A stretch of 64,000 nucleotides of DNA, from positions 1 through 64,000 of the forward strand of contig CALCJM010000108.1 of the NCBI GenBank assembly GCA_937967505.1. The letters run 5' to 3'. Below, in pieces: positions 43,476-53,768 of the stretch (positions are counted from its first letter, which is position 1; each line of letters opens with the position of its first letter). The translations under genes and the position numbers were made by a program. Source of the stretch: an uncultured Pirellulaceae bacterium (GTDB lineage: Bacteria; Planctomycetota; Planctomycetia; Pirellulales; Pirellulaceae). The notes beneath the pieces were generated by a model. The model saw nothing but the letters and a program-made list of their open reading frames with translations. It had not been told where the DNA came from and did no database searches.

Positions 43476-45782
43476 ATGGATTCCATCTCTCTGCTGCCAA
43501 TCCTCAACCCACTGTTATTGACGGTGCTGTTTGTGGGGTTGTGTGCGCTGCTCCTGGTGGGGCCTGCCTTCAAAGATCTCTCCAAACGTCGCCGAACGAT
43601 TCTCATAACGCTGCGAACGGTGGCAATCTTCCTAGCGCTGTTGGCGGCCCTGCGCCCCGGTTGCACGAAAACCACCGAACGCCAACAGGCCGGGGTCCTG
43701 ATGTTTCTGCTCGACACGTCCCGCAGCATGGACCTACCCCACATCACCGACGACTCCACTCGCTACGGCGCGTTGAAATCCATGCTTGATGACAACGCAG
43801 CGCGGTTGGTGCAATTGGTGGAAAACAAGATCGACGTGCGTTTTTTTGGGTTCGACAACAAAGCCTATCCGTTGGAGACCGTCGATGGCGTAATCCGGCT
43901 GCCGCCCCGGCCAGAAGGTGCGGAAACCGACCTAGGAACACCGATTTTCGACACCAGCATCGAGGCACGTAGCGAACGGCTGGTGGGAATGTTTCTGGCC
44001 AGCGACGGTATGCAAACCACACTGACACCTGAAATCGAACTGGCCCAGGCGATCGACACCCTCAAAGACCTTGAAGTCCCGTTGTTCGGGATTAAATTCG
44101 GTTTGCCGGGGGACAGCGGGCAACTGGCCGATGTCGCGATCAAAAATTTTGCCGAACAACACGTCGTCAACGTAAAAAATAATCTCAATGCCTCCGCGAC
44201 GGTTGTTGCCCGGGGGTATGCCGGTGAAACCATCAAGGTCGAAATGATTTTGATCGATCGCACCGGCCTAGAAAAGGTAGTGGGCGATCCGGTTTTTGTG
44301 ACGCCCAAGACGTCCTTGGAGGAGACCAACATTCGGTTGAACTATACGCCGTTGGAATCCGGTGAGTTTCGCATCAAGGTCAGGGCGGTGCCGATGGAGG
44401 GCGAACTGGCCAAACGCAATAATGAATTGGACGCGTTCCTGACCGTCAACGATAAAGGCATGCGAATCCTGTACCTTAGCGGAAGCATGGGCTATGAGCA
44501 GGCAGCGCTGCGACGCTCGCTGGCGACGGCTGATTTTATCGAAATCGATTTTCGCTGGATCTCGCCGCGCGAACCCTTGAATCTGGTGGCGGTAGAAGAG
44601 GCTTTTCGGGATCCAACCTATGATATTTTTGTACTCGACGATGTCGCCGCCACACTGCTGCAACGTAACGACAGCCCCGCCAGACCGCTCGATGCACTCT
44701 CCGACGCGGTGGAAGGAGGCAAAGGTTTGTTGATGTTGGGAGGCGTCCACAGCTTTGGTGCGGGGGCCTACGCCAATACCCGATTGGCGGATGTAATACC
44801 CGTCCGGATGAAGCGCGCGGAACGCCAGGAATTTGGACAGGACGTTCGCCGCGAACTACATATCAACAATGAAATCAAACTGGTCCCCACACGCGATCAT
44901 TACCTGACGCGGTTGGGGGACGCCGGCCTGGACGCGTGGAAAAAACTGCCGCCGTTGACCGGAGCAAACCGCTTCCAATCGGTCAAGGACAATGCGGTGG
45001 TGTTACTGCGCAGTGACGATGCCGCGCGGCATCCGATCATGGTCGAAGCCAACGTGGGAGGACGTGTGATCGCATTTGCCGGCGATTCAACCCGCCGTTG
45101 GAATTTCTTCCGGATGAATGACGATCCGGCTGAACGAACGTTCAAGCAGGAATTTGACCAGTTTTGGCGACAGGTGATTTTGCGACTGGCATTCTGGGAT
45201 ACCAAAACAGGAGAATCCGTTTCCATCGAACTTCCTCAACGTCGATTTCAACCGCGACCGCGCATCAAATTCGGTGTATCGGCACAAACAGCCCAGGGTG
45301 AATCGATGAAAGACGCGTCTTTCACCGCGATGCTGGTTCAGCCTGACGGAACGAAGCATAATATTCTAATTCAACGGCAGGCGGACGAATTTTCAGGGCA
45401 AATCGAACCCGACCTAGTGGCGGCCGCAGGTCTGTATCGGATCGAGGCGACGGGCCTGAGCAATGGAGTCGGCATAGGATCGTCCGAGCGACAATTCGTG
45501 GTGATGGACCGCGATAAGGAAAAAGCGAATCCGGTTGCAGACCCGGATCGGCTGGACCGTTTGTCGGCGGAGACGATGGCGGCCGGTGGGAGGTCGATCG
45601 AGCCGGACGAATTGGCCGGGGTGCTGGATGAAATGATTGCCAAACCGCCCATTGAAAAGATCAAGATACCAACGACCTTTCGAATGGGCGAAACCGCTCT
45701 CGACTCGACTGCCTTTTTGATGATCTTTGTCACCGTGATGACGGTCGAGTGGTTCCTACGCAAGAAGTGGCAATTGGTATAG
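43476..45782 (+). CDS. VWA and glutamine-amidotransferase-like membrane protein
   Basis: A 768-aa membrane protein. Two N-terminal helices (about 5-30 and 38-60) and one C-terminal helix (STAFLMIFVTVMTVEWFL) frame a large periplasmic part. A VWA domain has MIDAS LLDTSRSMDLPH (D-x-S-x-S, intact). Downstream, VEGGKGLLMLGGVHSFGAGA resembles class I glutamine amidotransferase folds without catalytic residues. Together with the preceding gene it gives two large VWA receptors in one MoxR operon. The stop is followed by a 203-base gap before galK. Confidence 0.85.
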   Translation: MDSISLLPILNPLLLTVLFVGLCALLLVGPAFKDLSKRRRTILITLRTVAIFLALLAALRPGCTKTTERQQAGVLMFLLDTSRSMDLPHITDDSTRYGALKSMLDDNAARLVQLVENKIDVRFFGFDNKAYPLETVDGVIRLPPRPEGAETDLGTPIFDTSIEARSERLVGMFLASDGMQTTLTPEIELAQAIDTLKDLEVPLFGIKFGLPGDSGQLADVAIKNFAEQHVVNVKNNLNASATVVARGYAGETIKVEMILIDRTGLEKVVGDPVFVTPKTSLEETNIRLNYTPLESGEFRIKVRAVPMEGELAKRNNELDAFLTVNDKGMRILYLSGSMGYEQAALRRSLATADFIEIDFRWISPREPLNLVAVEEAFRDPTYDIFVLDDVAATLLQRNDSPARPLDALSDAVEGGKGLLMLGGVHSFGAGAYANTRLADVIPVRMKRAERQEFGQDVRRELHINNEIKLVPTRDHYLTRLGDAGLDAWKKLPPLTGANRFQSVKDNAVVLLRSDDAARHPIMVEANVGGRVIAFAGDSTRRWNFFRMNDDPAERTFKQEFDQFWRQVILRLAFWDTKTGESVSIELPQRRFQPRPRIKFGVSAQTAQGESMKDASFTAMLVQPDGTKHNILIQRQADEFSGQIEPDLVAAAGLYRIEATGLSNGVGIGSSERQFVVMDRDKEKANPVADPDRLDRLSAETMAAGGRSIEPDELAGVLDEMIAKPPIEKIKIPTTFRMGETALDSTAFLMIFVTVMTVEWFLRKKWQLV

Positions 45783-45985
45783 AGAGATAGAGATGCGACA
45801 TTGTCCTGAAAATGTCCTCAATTCTCCAAAAATCCAAACGTGGCGGGGATTTGCAATGGTCGAATCAGTCGCAGATTGAGATGATACTGCATCGATAAAG
45901 AATGCCGATTGCGGGTTTACCCTAAGCCGTTCGAAAGCATTCTCTGATAATCCGCACTTTACACCTCGACAATATACAGCCTCAA

Positions 45986-47164
45986 ATGCCCGAAGCCTCA
46001 ATCAGCGCACTAATTGATGAAGTCCGCGCCCAGTTTCAGTCAAAATTTGGAACCGATCCTGACGTGATCGTCGCCGCACCCGGGCGAGTGAACTTAATCG
46101 GTGAACACGTCGATTACAACGATGGTTTTGTACTGCCGATGGCGATCGAACGCTACACGGTTGCGGCCGCCAGAAAAATCGATGCCAACACCGACACTCC
46201 TGACACCGCTGAAGTGTACTCCATCGACATGGACGACACGTTGACCGTTGCGTTGGACGATATCAAGAAAGGCGAACGTGGATTTTGGGGAAACTATGTA
46301 ACCGGCGTGCTGCATGGGATGGTGGAACAAGGTGCGGCCATTGCACCGTTTCAGGCTGTAACGCGGTCGAACGTTCCTATCGGCGGCGGGCTTTCCAGTA
46401 GCGCATCGCTGGAGGTGGCAACCGCCACTCTGGTGGAAGCCCTGACATCTACGTCAATTGATCCTGTTGCCAAAGGCTTGATCTGCCAACAGGCCGAACA
46501 TGATTTTGTTGGCGTCCCCTGCGGGATCATGGACCAGTTCGCCAGCGTATTGTGCCAAAAAGACCACTTGCTGTTGTTGGACTGCATGGATCAGTCATTT
46601 CAGCACATTCCGTTTGCGAACCCTGATATCGCGGTGTTGATTATCAACAGTGAAGTCAAGCACGAACTTTCCGGTGGCGAGTACGCACAGCGTCGCAGCA
46701 GTTGCGAGAAAGCAACGCGCCTACTGGAGGTAGACTCGTTTCGCGGTGTAACCATGGAACAAATTCAGGCCAAACGCGATGCGATGGATCCCGTTGTCTT
46801 TAAACGCGCCAAACATGTGGTGGGCGAGATTGCACGTACCACCGACGTGGCTGAAGCTTTAAAATCGAACCAATGGGACAAGGTTGGCCAGCTAATGTAT
46901 GCCAGTCACGAATCCCTGCGCGACGATTTTGAGGTCAGCTGCAAGGAGTTGGACGTACTGGTTGAACTGGCGCGAGCCACCGAAGGTGTGATCGGTTCCC
47001 GCATGACCGGCGGCGGATTTGGGGGATGCACGGTGACGCTGGTCGCAGGAGACAAAGCGGCGGCGGTGACCGAATCGATCTGCGAACGGTACGAACAAGC
47101 TACCGGGGTCAAGCCAACGGCATTTGTCACCCGCCCGGCCCGTGGCGCTCACCAAGTTGTCTAA
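45986..47164 (+). CDS. galK: Galactokinase
   Basis: A 392-aa GHMP kinase that makes galactose 1-phosphate, the first step of the Leloir pathway. The galactokinase signature is APGRVNLIGEHVDYNDG, the ATP loop is PIGGGLSSSASLEVA, and the third GHMP motif is GSRMTGGGFGGCTV. The catalytic Asp lies in GIMDQFAS. The length is standard. No other gal gene is adjacent, so the pathway is unlinked here. Confidence 0.95.
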   Translation: MPEASISALIDEVRAQFQSKFGTDPDVIVAAPGRVNLIGEHVDYNDGFVLPMAIERYTVAAARKIDANTDTPDTAEVYSIDMDDTLTVALDDIKKGERGFWGNYVTGVLHGMVEQGAAIAPFQAVTRSNVPIGGGLSSSASLEVATATLVEALTSTSIDPVAKGLICQQAEHDFVGVPCGIMDQFASVLCQKDHLLLLDCMDQSFQHIPFANPDIAVLIINSEVKHELSGGEYAQRRSSCEKATRLLEVDSFRGVTMEQIQAKRDAMDPVVFKRAKHVVGEIARTTDVAEALKSNQWDKVGQLMYASHESLRDDFEVSCKELDVLVELARATEGVIGSRMTGGGFGGCTVTLVAGDKAAAVTESICERYEQATGVKPTAFVTRPARGAHQVV

Positions 47165-47508
47165 CACGCAGTGCAACCACGATCGCCAGAGCGCGGTTGC
47201 GCCATCAAACACCTTCCACCACCTGACAACGTCAACCTTCCGGGGATGAACGTGGCTACGCTCGCCAGAGCGTGGGGAACGATCAAACACTTCCCATCGC
47301 CTAAGCGGATTCCACCAACCAGCGACGGTAGCCACACTTTCCCCGGCAACGCCCCCCTTAGGCGATTGGCAGTTAAAAGCTTACCGTTGGCGATGCTGCC
47401 AGCTTCGCTCCGACGCTCTCAGCGTCACCAACGGACGATAAATTCCTGACTGCCAGTCGCCTTTAACGGCGCCCTGTTCAGATTGCGCCAAGCATCGGCG
47501 ATGCGGAT
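47165..47508. other. Intergenic region with degenerate duplication and element copy
   Basis: 344 bases after galK. Positions 47171-47215 and 47246-47300 look like diverged copies of one phrase (CGATCGCCAGAGCGCGG / CGCTCGCCAGAGCGTGG, each followed by ATCAAACAC). Element copy 5 lies at 47358-47466. No RNA gene is recognised. Confidence 0.55.
47358..47466 (-). repeat. Palindromic dispersed element, copy 5
   Basis: Copy of the dispersed element in the opposite orientation. All inverted repeats are kept. It has the GAGAGC form of the inner arm (CGCTCTCAGCG read on the plus strand) and ends GACTGCCAGTCGCCTTTAA. Confidence 0.85.
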
Positions 47509-48462
47509 TCAATTGGTCAACACGCTCCGGCCAAACACCTTTTCAAGATGGTCAGCGACGGTTTCCGCCATCATCCTGTTACCTTGCGCGTTGGGGTGCA
47601 GGCCGTCGCGGCTCAGATGGTTTTCGGCCTGTACCCACATGCCCGGTGGTACGATTGGACTCCAAAAAATCAGACGTCTGATCATCGTGTCCGGAATCAA
47701 CTCCAGATCATAATGCCGCGCCAACCGGCGATCGAAGCCTTGCCACGGATCACAAATAAAGCCCCGTGGAATTTCAACTAGGATCACCTCCGCACCTGTT
47801 GCCCGAAAGGACTCGATCAAACAAGTCATCCTAGCCTAGGTTGCTGCTACCGTTTCGCCATTCTTGTAGTCGTGCCCTCCAATTTCGAGGACCACGGCCG
47901 AAGGTTTCACCGCACAGATTTCCGGGATCAATTTCAACGCATCCGCGGTTGTATACCCATTGAAACCATAGTCCTTGACGGGAATGGAAATGAGTTTTTC
48001 CAGTTCCTGCGGATAACCAAAATCTGTCAGCGAATCACCAAGGCAAACAACAGGCCCCTGCTGCAACTGCCGCGGCGTGTTCGATGCCGAACCACTCCAA
48101 TGAAGGTCAAGCATCCAGATGATGCAAAGTGCATACGCGACCGGCCAGAGCAGAGAGCCACTAACCGGTGACATTGCCGCACCCTGAGTATCGTTAACGC
48201 GCGGGCTGCCTTGACGCCACTGCGACCAGGCAAGCGCGACCAAACCGGTAATCAATGTCCCCAGCGCAAACGCAGGTTCCAAATTCTTGATCAGGATCAG
48301 CCAAATCAAGGCAGTTACCATCAACGCGGCATCTAGGTGGTCGCCCCGCCGGTGTCTGAAGAAACCAATCAGCAGCCACCCCAATGCAACCCCGGGCATC
48401 CACGCAGGAAAGGCAACCAGAGTTGAAACAACCAACAGTGTCTTGAGGATCGTTAGCAACAC
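47509..48462 (-). pseudogene. Membrane-anchored SGNH/GDSL hydrolase interrupted by in-frame TAG
   Basis: A single 317-codon frame broken by a TAG at 47836-47838. The upstream part (208 codons) has about four membrane helices (MLLTILKTLLVVSTLVAF, ALMVTALIWLILI, FALGTLITGLVALAW, LLWPVAYALCIIWML) and SGNH block I, VVCLGDSLTDFG, and block III-like EIGGHD. The downstream part (about 106 codons) continues in frame with block V, DGLHPNAQG, carrying the catalytic Asp and His. The whole would be a lipase or esterase of the SGNH family. Only one base separates it from a full gene, so the break is recent, a sequence error, or read through. The truncated first product would lack the catalytic His. Confidence 0.8.
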
Positions 48463-48516
48463 AGGAAGAACTTTTGTGCGTGGAATGAAAAGGGCCCGGG
48501 GATGTTTCTCAGCTCA

Positions 48517-49686
48517 TTACGTCGAACTCCCTCCTTTAAACAGGTCTTCAAAGTGAACGTATCCCGAGGCTGCCAAGTCCTTCACTGGTATAAATCGCAG
48601 CGCGGCTGAGTTAATGCAGTATCGCAATCCGGTTGGCTGTGGACCGTCATTAAATACATGACCAAGATGCGAATCAGCATGCTTCGAACGGACTTCTGTG
48701 CGGACTGAAAAAAGTTTTCGGTCGGTTTTCTCCAGAATGTTACTTGCGACCAACGGGCGACTGAAGGAGGGCCAGCCCGTACCTGAATCGAATTTGTCCA
48801 GTGAACTGAACAATGGTTCGCCAGAGACTACATCCACATAGATGCCAGCCCCTTTTTCATCCCAGTGCTCGTTACTGAAAGGACGCTCTGTCCCTTCATG
48901 CTGGGTAACATTAAATTGAATCCCGGTCAAACGTTGCTTCAACTCCGCCTCACTTGGCTGTTTATAACCGGCCAGGGGCTGGTCTGCCCATTGAATCGTT
49001 TCGCCAGCGCCGACGACGGTGTCGGGTTTCTTGACGACCTGATAATGTGCCTCACTTCCCCAGGCTTTGGCGATGAATTGATCCCGTCCGGAACCGTAGC
49101 GATAAGCCTTGTAATGCATGGGATTGGTCAGGTAGTAATCCTGGTGGTAATCTTCGGCGACGTAAAACTTCTCCGCGTCGCGAATTGGAGTGACGATCGG
49201 ACGGTCAAAGCGCTTCGATTCTTCAAGCCGCTGCTTCGATGCCTCCGCAAGTTGTCTCTGCTGATCGCTTGCAACAAAAATTGCTGACGTGTACGATTCG
49301 CCTCGGTCAACGAATTGCCCTCCGGCATCAGTTGGATCGACGGTTCGCCAGAAAACTTCCAACAGGTCGTTGAAGGTGACCTGATTGGCATCGTAGGTTA
49401 CTTTAACAGACTCAAGATGCCCGGTCCCTTCGTTACAGACCTCCTGATAAGTTGGATCGATGGTGTGACCTCCGGTATAGCCGGACAGTACCTCGACAAC
49501 GCCGTCTACTTTTTCAAAATTGGCCTCGACGCACCAAAAGCAACCACCTGCAAAAACAGCCGCTTCGAGTTTGGCGTCGGCTTGAACTACCCGTGCCACA
49601 GGCCGAGAATGGCTCCAATTTGCTGCCGTAACAACCGTCAAGGAGAAAGTGGCGACGATTGCAAATAGAATGGATCTCGATTTCAT
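48517..49686 (-). CDS. msrAB: Exported bifunctional methionine sulfoxide reductase MsrA-MsrB
   Basis: A 389-aa fusion from the ATG at 49686. A signal peptide ([20 protein letters not shown]) sends it to the periplasm. The MsrA domain starts at [14 protein letters not shown], with the catalytic Cys first in CFWC, and reduces S-sulfoxides. The MsrB domain follows (about 245-385), with [11 protein letters not shown] and [11 protein letters not shown] holding its catalytic Cys, and reduces R-sulfoxides. The cysteine pairs that bind zinc in some MsrB are absent. The enzyme would repair oxidised envelope proteins. No thioredoxin-like domain is fused, so an external reductant is needed. Confidence 0.93.
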   Translation of the reverse strand: MKSRSILFAIVATFSLTVVTAANWSHSRPVARVVQADAKLEAAVFAGGCFWCVEANFEKVDGVVEVLSGYTGGHTIDPTYQEVCNEGTGHLESVKVTYDANQVTFNDLLEVFWRTVDPTDAGGQFVDRGESYTSAIFVASDQQRQLAEASKQRLEESKRFDRPIVTPIRDAEKFYVAEDYHQDYYLTNPMHYKAYRYGSGRDQFIAKAWGSEAHYQVVKKPDTVVGAGETIQWADQPLAGYKQPSEAELKQRLTGIQFNVTQHEGTERPFSNEHWDEKGAGIYVDVVSGEPLFSSLDKFDSGTGWPSFSRPLVASNILEKTDRKLFSVRTEVRSKHADSHLGHVFNDGPQPTGLRYCINSAALRFIPVKDLAASGYVHFEDLFKGGSST

Positions 49687-49717
49687 TTGAATCTCCCTAG
49701 TTGAACAATGTACCGAC

Positions 49718-51529
49718 ATGCCTTTTGATGACACGGGTGCCGATTTCTTACTTCAACCCGCAAAACATGGGGGGAAACAACGGATTTTGGGGCCGCAGCA
49801 CTCCCAAGCGTTGCAAAATGTGGCTCTTGGTGGTTGCGCGGTGCTGATGGTTTTCCTGGCCCTGTTTCTAATCAGCGGTCCCTTTGAATACGGCTCCACC
49901 AAATCCCGTCCCATCCTTGCCGTCGTTGGATTGTTGTTGGCGGCAGCCCTGGCAGCCTTTTGGGGGCTTGGCAAGGCGACAAAGGTTCCTCTCAGCCAAC
50001 GAAAAATACTCCTGGTAATCATTCTGGGGTTCGCCATCAGCACGCGCTTGGTCGCGCTGTTCACCTGTCCCATTCTTGAAATCGACTACTACCGATATAT
50101 CTGGGACGGGAAAGTTGTTGCTGAAGGATTATCGCCATTCCAACACTCACCGGCCCAGGTTCTGGAATCGCGCCCCGGAACACACGCGCCCTTGGAACGG
50201 CTTGCTGCCCTTTCCATGCGTTCCGAAAGTAACCACATTATTGTTGGCCGAATTCACTACGAAAATTACACCAGCATCTATCCACCTGTCAGCCAACTGG
50301 TGTTCGCAGCGACGATGAAGTGGATTCCCGATTCAGCCAGCGTGGAAGCTCATATTTTCGCAATCAAGTTTGCCCTGGTACTCTTTGATCTGGCGACACT
50401 GATGTTGATCTATTGGTTATTGGTTCTCTTCAAGGTTCATCCAGGCTGGTTGATTACGTACGCCTGGAACCCGTTAGTCATCAAGGAAATTGCCAATGGC
50501 GGGCACCTTGATTCTATCGCTACATTTTTTTTGATTCTGTCTCTGTGGGCTGTCGTTCGTTGGACAGTAGCGGAGCGCGCTTCGAAGTGGTCAAAAATGT
50601 GGATGGCCGTTGGTGGTGCGACGGCATTGGCCCTAGGTGTTGGTGCCAAACTTTTTCCAGTGGTTCTGTTCCCTGCGTTGGTAATCATTATCGCCAAACG
50701 TAGTTGGTTGAGCGCCGGTTTGTTTGCTGCCGTGTTCGGGCTGGTCACCTGGGTATCAATTTTGCCGATGTATCAGCCCGGAGGATACCGCACAAGGTTG
50801 CAGCACGAGTCCGGTGGCATTGGTGAAGTGACGGTTGCTGCGAACGAAGAACAGGCGAAAAAAACTCAAGGGGGCGGCGCAGCGAGTCGAGACGGCTTGG
50901 TTGGATTCTTTTCCAGTTGGAGAATGAACGATCCGGTTTTTTCCACGATTTATTTGAATTTGAAACATTACCAACGGGACGCAAACTGTCCCTGGTTTGT
51001 CATCACCAGCGGAAACTGGCGAAACCAGTTTTTCCAATGGTGGCAACAACGTCAGTTAGGGGGAGAAGACCCGGCGTTTTGGGCAACGAAACTCTTTACG
51101 CTCGGTTTGTTCGCGATCGTTTACGGGTGGCAATTGGTGGTGTTGTACCGGGTTGAATGGACCACCGAGAGGTGGCTGGCGGTTTTGCCGCGTCGTCTGC
51201 TCTGGATCATGGCACTGTTCTTGCTGATTCAACCAACGGTGAACCCGTGGTACTTTGTTTGGATCGCGCCGCTAGCCTGTTTTTCAAAAAACCGGGGTTG
51301 GATTATCGCGTCGGGTTTGTTGATGCTTTACTACGCGCGGTTTTGGTTTAAGTCCCTTTCAGGGACGTTCGAACTTGCAGGCTGTCACTACAGCGGTGCG
51401 GGGCTGTTCGATCACGGATTCGTTTTTCTTGAATTCGGATTGATTTTTGGCGCTGTGCTTTACTTTTGTTTCTATGAACGCCAGAATAAAAAAATGCTGA
51501 TCAATAGCGGCGATGGTATTCGTGAATGA
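49718..51529 (+). CDS. GT-C fold membrane glycosyltransferase (DUF2029/GT87-like)
   Basis: A 603-aa protein with about 12 membrane helices. In a periplasmic loop after the first pair of helices lies [17 protein letters not shown], with the acidic pair typical of GT-C enzymes that use polyprenyl-phosphate sugars. [20 protein letters not shown] is the second recognisable motif, also found in DUF2029 mannosyltransferases. The C-terminal domain contains [18 protein letters not shown]. It likely adds sugars to envelope glycans or glycolipids on the outer face of the membrane. It is divergent from msrAB with a 31-base gap, which is very short for two promoters. Confidence 0.82.
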   Translation: MPFDDTGADFLLQPAKHGGKQRILGPQHSQALQNVALGGCAVLMVFLALFLISGPFEYGSTKSRPILAVVGLLLAAALAAFWGLGKATKVPLSQRKILLVIILGFAISTRLVALFTCPILEIDYYRYIWDGKVVAEGLSPFQHSPAQVLESRPGTHAPLERLAALSMRSESNHIIVGRIHYENYTSIYPPVSQLVFAATMKWIPDSASVEAHIFAIKFALVLFDLATLMLIYWLLVLFKVHPGWLITYAWNPLVIKEIANGGHLDSIATFFLILSLWAVVRWTVAERASKWSKMWMAVGGATALALGVGAKLFPVVLFPALVIIIAKRSWLSAGLFAAVFGLVTWVSILPMYQPGGYRTRLQHESGGIGEVTVAANEEQAKKTQGGGAASRDGLVGFFSSWRMNDPVFSTIYLNLKHYQRDANCPWFVITSGNWRNQFFQWWQQRQLGGEDPAFWATKLFTLGLFAIVYGWQLVVLYRVEWTTERWLAVLPRRLLWIMALFLLIQPTVNPWYFVWIAPLACFSKNRGWIIASGLLMLYYARFWFKSLSGTFELAGCHYSGAGLFDHGFVFLEFGLIFGAVLYFCFYERQNKKMLINSGDGIRE

Positions 51530-51601
51530 AGCGCTGATGTTGTTGGGCGATTTGTACTTGTATTTGACCTTACAAACCAAAAGTAATACTGAGGAATCTT
51601 G

Positions 51602-51799
51602 ATGAAAACTTTTACACGAGCGACCATGGCTTTTCTGTTGACGGCTTCATGCTGTTGCTTCTCTGGTTGCGGTGGTGGAGAACAACCGGCACCGTCAACA
51701 CCGTCGGAGGCAACGGTATCCACTCCCACCGAAACAGGCGCGTCCGGCTCGACGGCACCTGAAACGATGGAGAAGACCGACGGCTCAGGCAGTAAGTAG
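51602..51799 (+). CDS. Small lipoprotein
   Basis: A 65-aa lipoprotein from the ATG at 51602. The signal MKTFTRATMAFLLTASCCC leads to the lipobox FSGC, and the mature part (about 40 residues) is Pro/Ser/Thr/Glu-rich (EQPAPSTPSEATVSTPTET) with no fold. A strong terminator follows. Short lipoproteins of this kind are common in planctomycetes; their function is unknown. Confidence 0.75.
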   Translation: MKTFTRATMAFLLTASCCCFSGCGGGEQPAPSTPSEATVSTPTETGASGSTAPETMEKTDGSGSK

Positions 51800-51844
51800 C
51801 AAATCAGAAAGGGCGGAAAAAGAAACCGCAGCGCTTTTTCGCAC

Positions 51845-51886
51845 GGGCGAATCTCCAGATGCAGATCGTTGGAGATCCGCCCTTTT
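51845..51886 (+). terminator. Intrinsic terminator after the small lipoprotein
   Basis: A long stem GGGCG-ATCTCCA with TGGAGAT-CGCCC (one bulged mismatch) and a loop of about 11 bases, then TTTT. It lies 46 bases after the stop. Confidence 0.85.
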
Positions 51887-51947
51887 GCGTAATTCAGTCT
51901 CAATTCAGCCACAATATTGACGACGTGCGCGTCGTGCTTTTGGGGCG

Positions 51948-52054
51948 TTAGGCGACTGGCATTTAGAAATTTACCATCCGTTGGCGACGCTGAGAGCGTC
52001 GGAGCGAAGCTGGCAGCATCGCCAACGGTAAGCTTTCAACTGCCAATCGCCTTA
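51948..52054 (+). repeat. Palindromic dispersed element, copy 6
   Basis: Copy of the dispersed element directly downstream of the lipoprotein terminator, between convergent genes. It has the GAGAGC inner-arm form. One base in the left end differs (GGCATTTAG for GGCAGTTAG). Confidence 0.88.
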
Positions 52055-52105
52055 AGCTTTTTGGGGTTGGAGAGCCTGAGCACCCGGGCAGCTGCTTCTG
52101 GGCGG

Positions 52106-53665
52106 CTACTTCACCAGTCGTGTTTCCGGAAACTGCGATACCCAGCCAAACCAGAACACGTTGTGGGATGGCACTCTACTCAGGCTTTTGTCACCGGCGA
52201 CCAAGCCGTCCTCTCTCACTTGCCATTTTCGACCGGTGGTGTCAGTTGCTTCACCGCTTCCATCCCAGTGAGTGAATTCGATATCATCGGCGCTGTAAGC
52301 GCGGCTGGTTCCAGCACGGTCAGCCAACACGACAATTCTCTGGTCGGCAATTTTGTCATGGTGCACGCCCTTTGCGGCCAGAAAACTGATCGCAACGGCC
52401 AATTGATCATCGCCTTTTCGGAATGCGAGAACTTCATCCTTGTTCAATAACCGATCGTCTATCTCTGGAACCGTAAACATCAATTCGTCGGTGCCAAAGT
52501 ACTCCCGATAGGCCACGCCTTCACCGTAGTCACGATTGTGGCCGGTATTGAGTGACAAAACGGATGTTTTGGGGTGCTGCTGTTTCCACTTCCCCCAAGT
52601 GGTCGTGACGAGATATCGTCGATCTAATTTGATGTTTTTTCCTACCAACGGTCCAACCACAGGCGCGCCTTGCAAAGTCGACCAGAGCGATTTGGTGGCA
52701 TGGTCATACATGAGTTTGTTGGAACGATAGAGGAATCCGCTGGTTCCCAGTTCGTGGTGAACGCCGTTGACTTCTGTCTGATACACGATCAGAGCACCGC
52801 AAAGCGTTCAGTAGACGCCATTGACGGATTCACCGCCAATCGTATCCTTGAACATCTCATGCCACGCGAGAATCCGTTTTGGGTAGGCACGTGCGTCACC
52901 ATTGAGCTCAATACCAAACACCACATCGCTGTCCGATAGGTAGGTTGCAGAATTGGCCGCGATCATTTCCGGATTTTTTAATGGGGGAATGCCGTCTCGT
53001 CGAACGCCCCCCCAGCGTATTTCATCCAACCGGATCTGTGCATTGCTCGTGTGTGCGAAATATTCTGCAAATCGAGGGTCAATCTTGCGATACAGTGCCG
53101 ATTTAAAGGTTGCATACTGCGGATGGGGATCGTAATTCTGTTTCCAACTCCATTGAAGCCATTTGTCAAAGTCAAAGCCGAACTGCTGACCAGTTTTTGA
53201 CGCGAGCAGGCCGATGATTTGTGAGCGCTGGTCTACAGGAAGGAAACGGCCAATCTCCAGCAGTATCGGCACGGAAGAAAAATCCCAATTGTGACGGACT
53301 TCATCGAGGCTCCGATTAAACTGCCCGACATCGCCGGATAGCATTTCAAGAAACCGGACTTGGTTCACCACAACCGATTTTCGATCGGTCATGGATGGCT
53401 TAAGTGCGAGAACCTTTTTGATGGCCGGAACGGTTGGCATCGTCACCGGCACTGCTGATTCACCAGCCCCGGCATTTTGCTTCGTGGGAGTTGCCGCGAT
53501 CGGATCTTTGGCACTTGCGGAGTCTACCGTCGCAGCTTTTGCCGAATCCGATCGAGGTGATGGAGCGATATCATGGGTTGGAACTTGCGGACTGAGGCAC
53601 GCCATCGCCCCCAAGCCCAGCACACCACCCAATAGAAAGATTATTACCGTTTGTATTTTTGACAT
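52106..53665 (-). CDS. DUF3179 protein with in-frame TGA at a CxxC cysteine (candidate selenoprotein)
   Basis: One 519-codon frame holding a single TGA at codon 286 (52808-52810). The upstream part has a lipoprotein or signal anchor (VIIFLLGGVLGLGAMACLSP), a Ser/Ala/Pro linker and the first half of DUF3179 (VFGIELNGDARAYPKRILAW, IGGESVNGVY). The TGA follows Tyr285, and the frame goes on TLCGALIVYQTEVNG, then WSTLQGAPVVGPLVGKNIKL. In DUF3179 proteins this place reads YCxLC, so TGA stands exactly at the first Cys of a CxxC pair, giving U286-T-L-C289. A 6-bp stem with a 5-base loop starts 14 bases after the TGA. The 227 codons after it hold no stop or frameshift. Selenocysteine insertion is the interesting reading; a fresh nonsense mutation or base error is the alternative. 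Confidence 0.8.
52777..52793 (-). promoter_or_regulatory. Possible bacterial SECIS stem-loop after the TGA
   Basis: On the minus strand, TCTGAT and ATCAGA form a perfect 6-bp stem around the loop CGTGT. The loop begins 20 bases after the TGA, inside the 16-37 base range of known bacterial SECIS elements, and contains a GU as these loops usually do. The stem lies within coding sequence, as expected in bacteria. A 6-bp hairpin can occur by chance, so this is suggestive only. Confidence 0.4.
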
Positions 53666-53768
53666 CTTCGATATCCCGGTGCTGATAATGAGACGCGCAG
53701 GAGTGTAAGGCGGTTTCTGACCGTCGAACAGCTTCTGACACGCGCGCTGAATTCTGCAAAACTTTCAC

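Noticed and set aside
47836-47838. TAG in the SGNH gene as pyrrolysine
   Set aside because: Pyrrolysine is known from methylamine methyltransferases in a few lineages; nothing here suggests that machinery.
52808-52810. Two separate DUF3179 half-genes
   Set aside because: The two halves are in one frame, the family motif is continuous across the TGA, and the second half has no signal or independent start of good quality.
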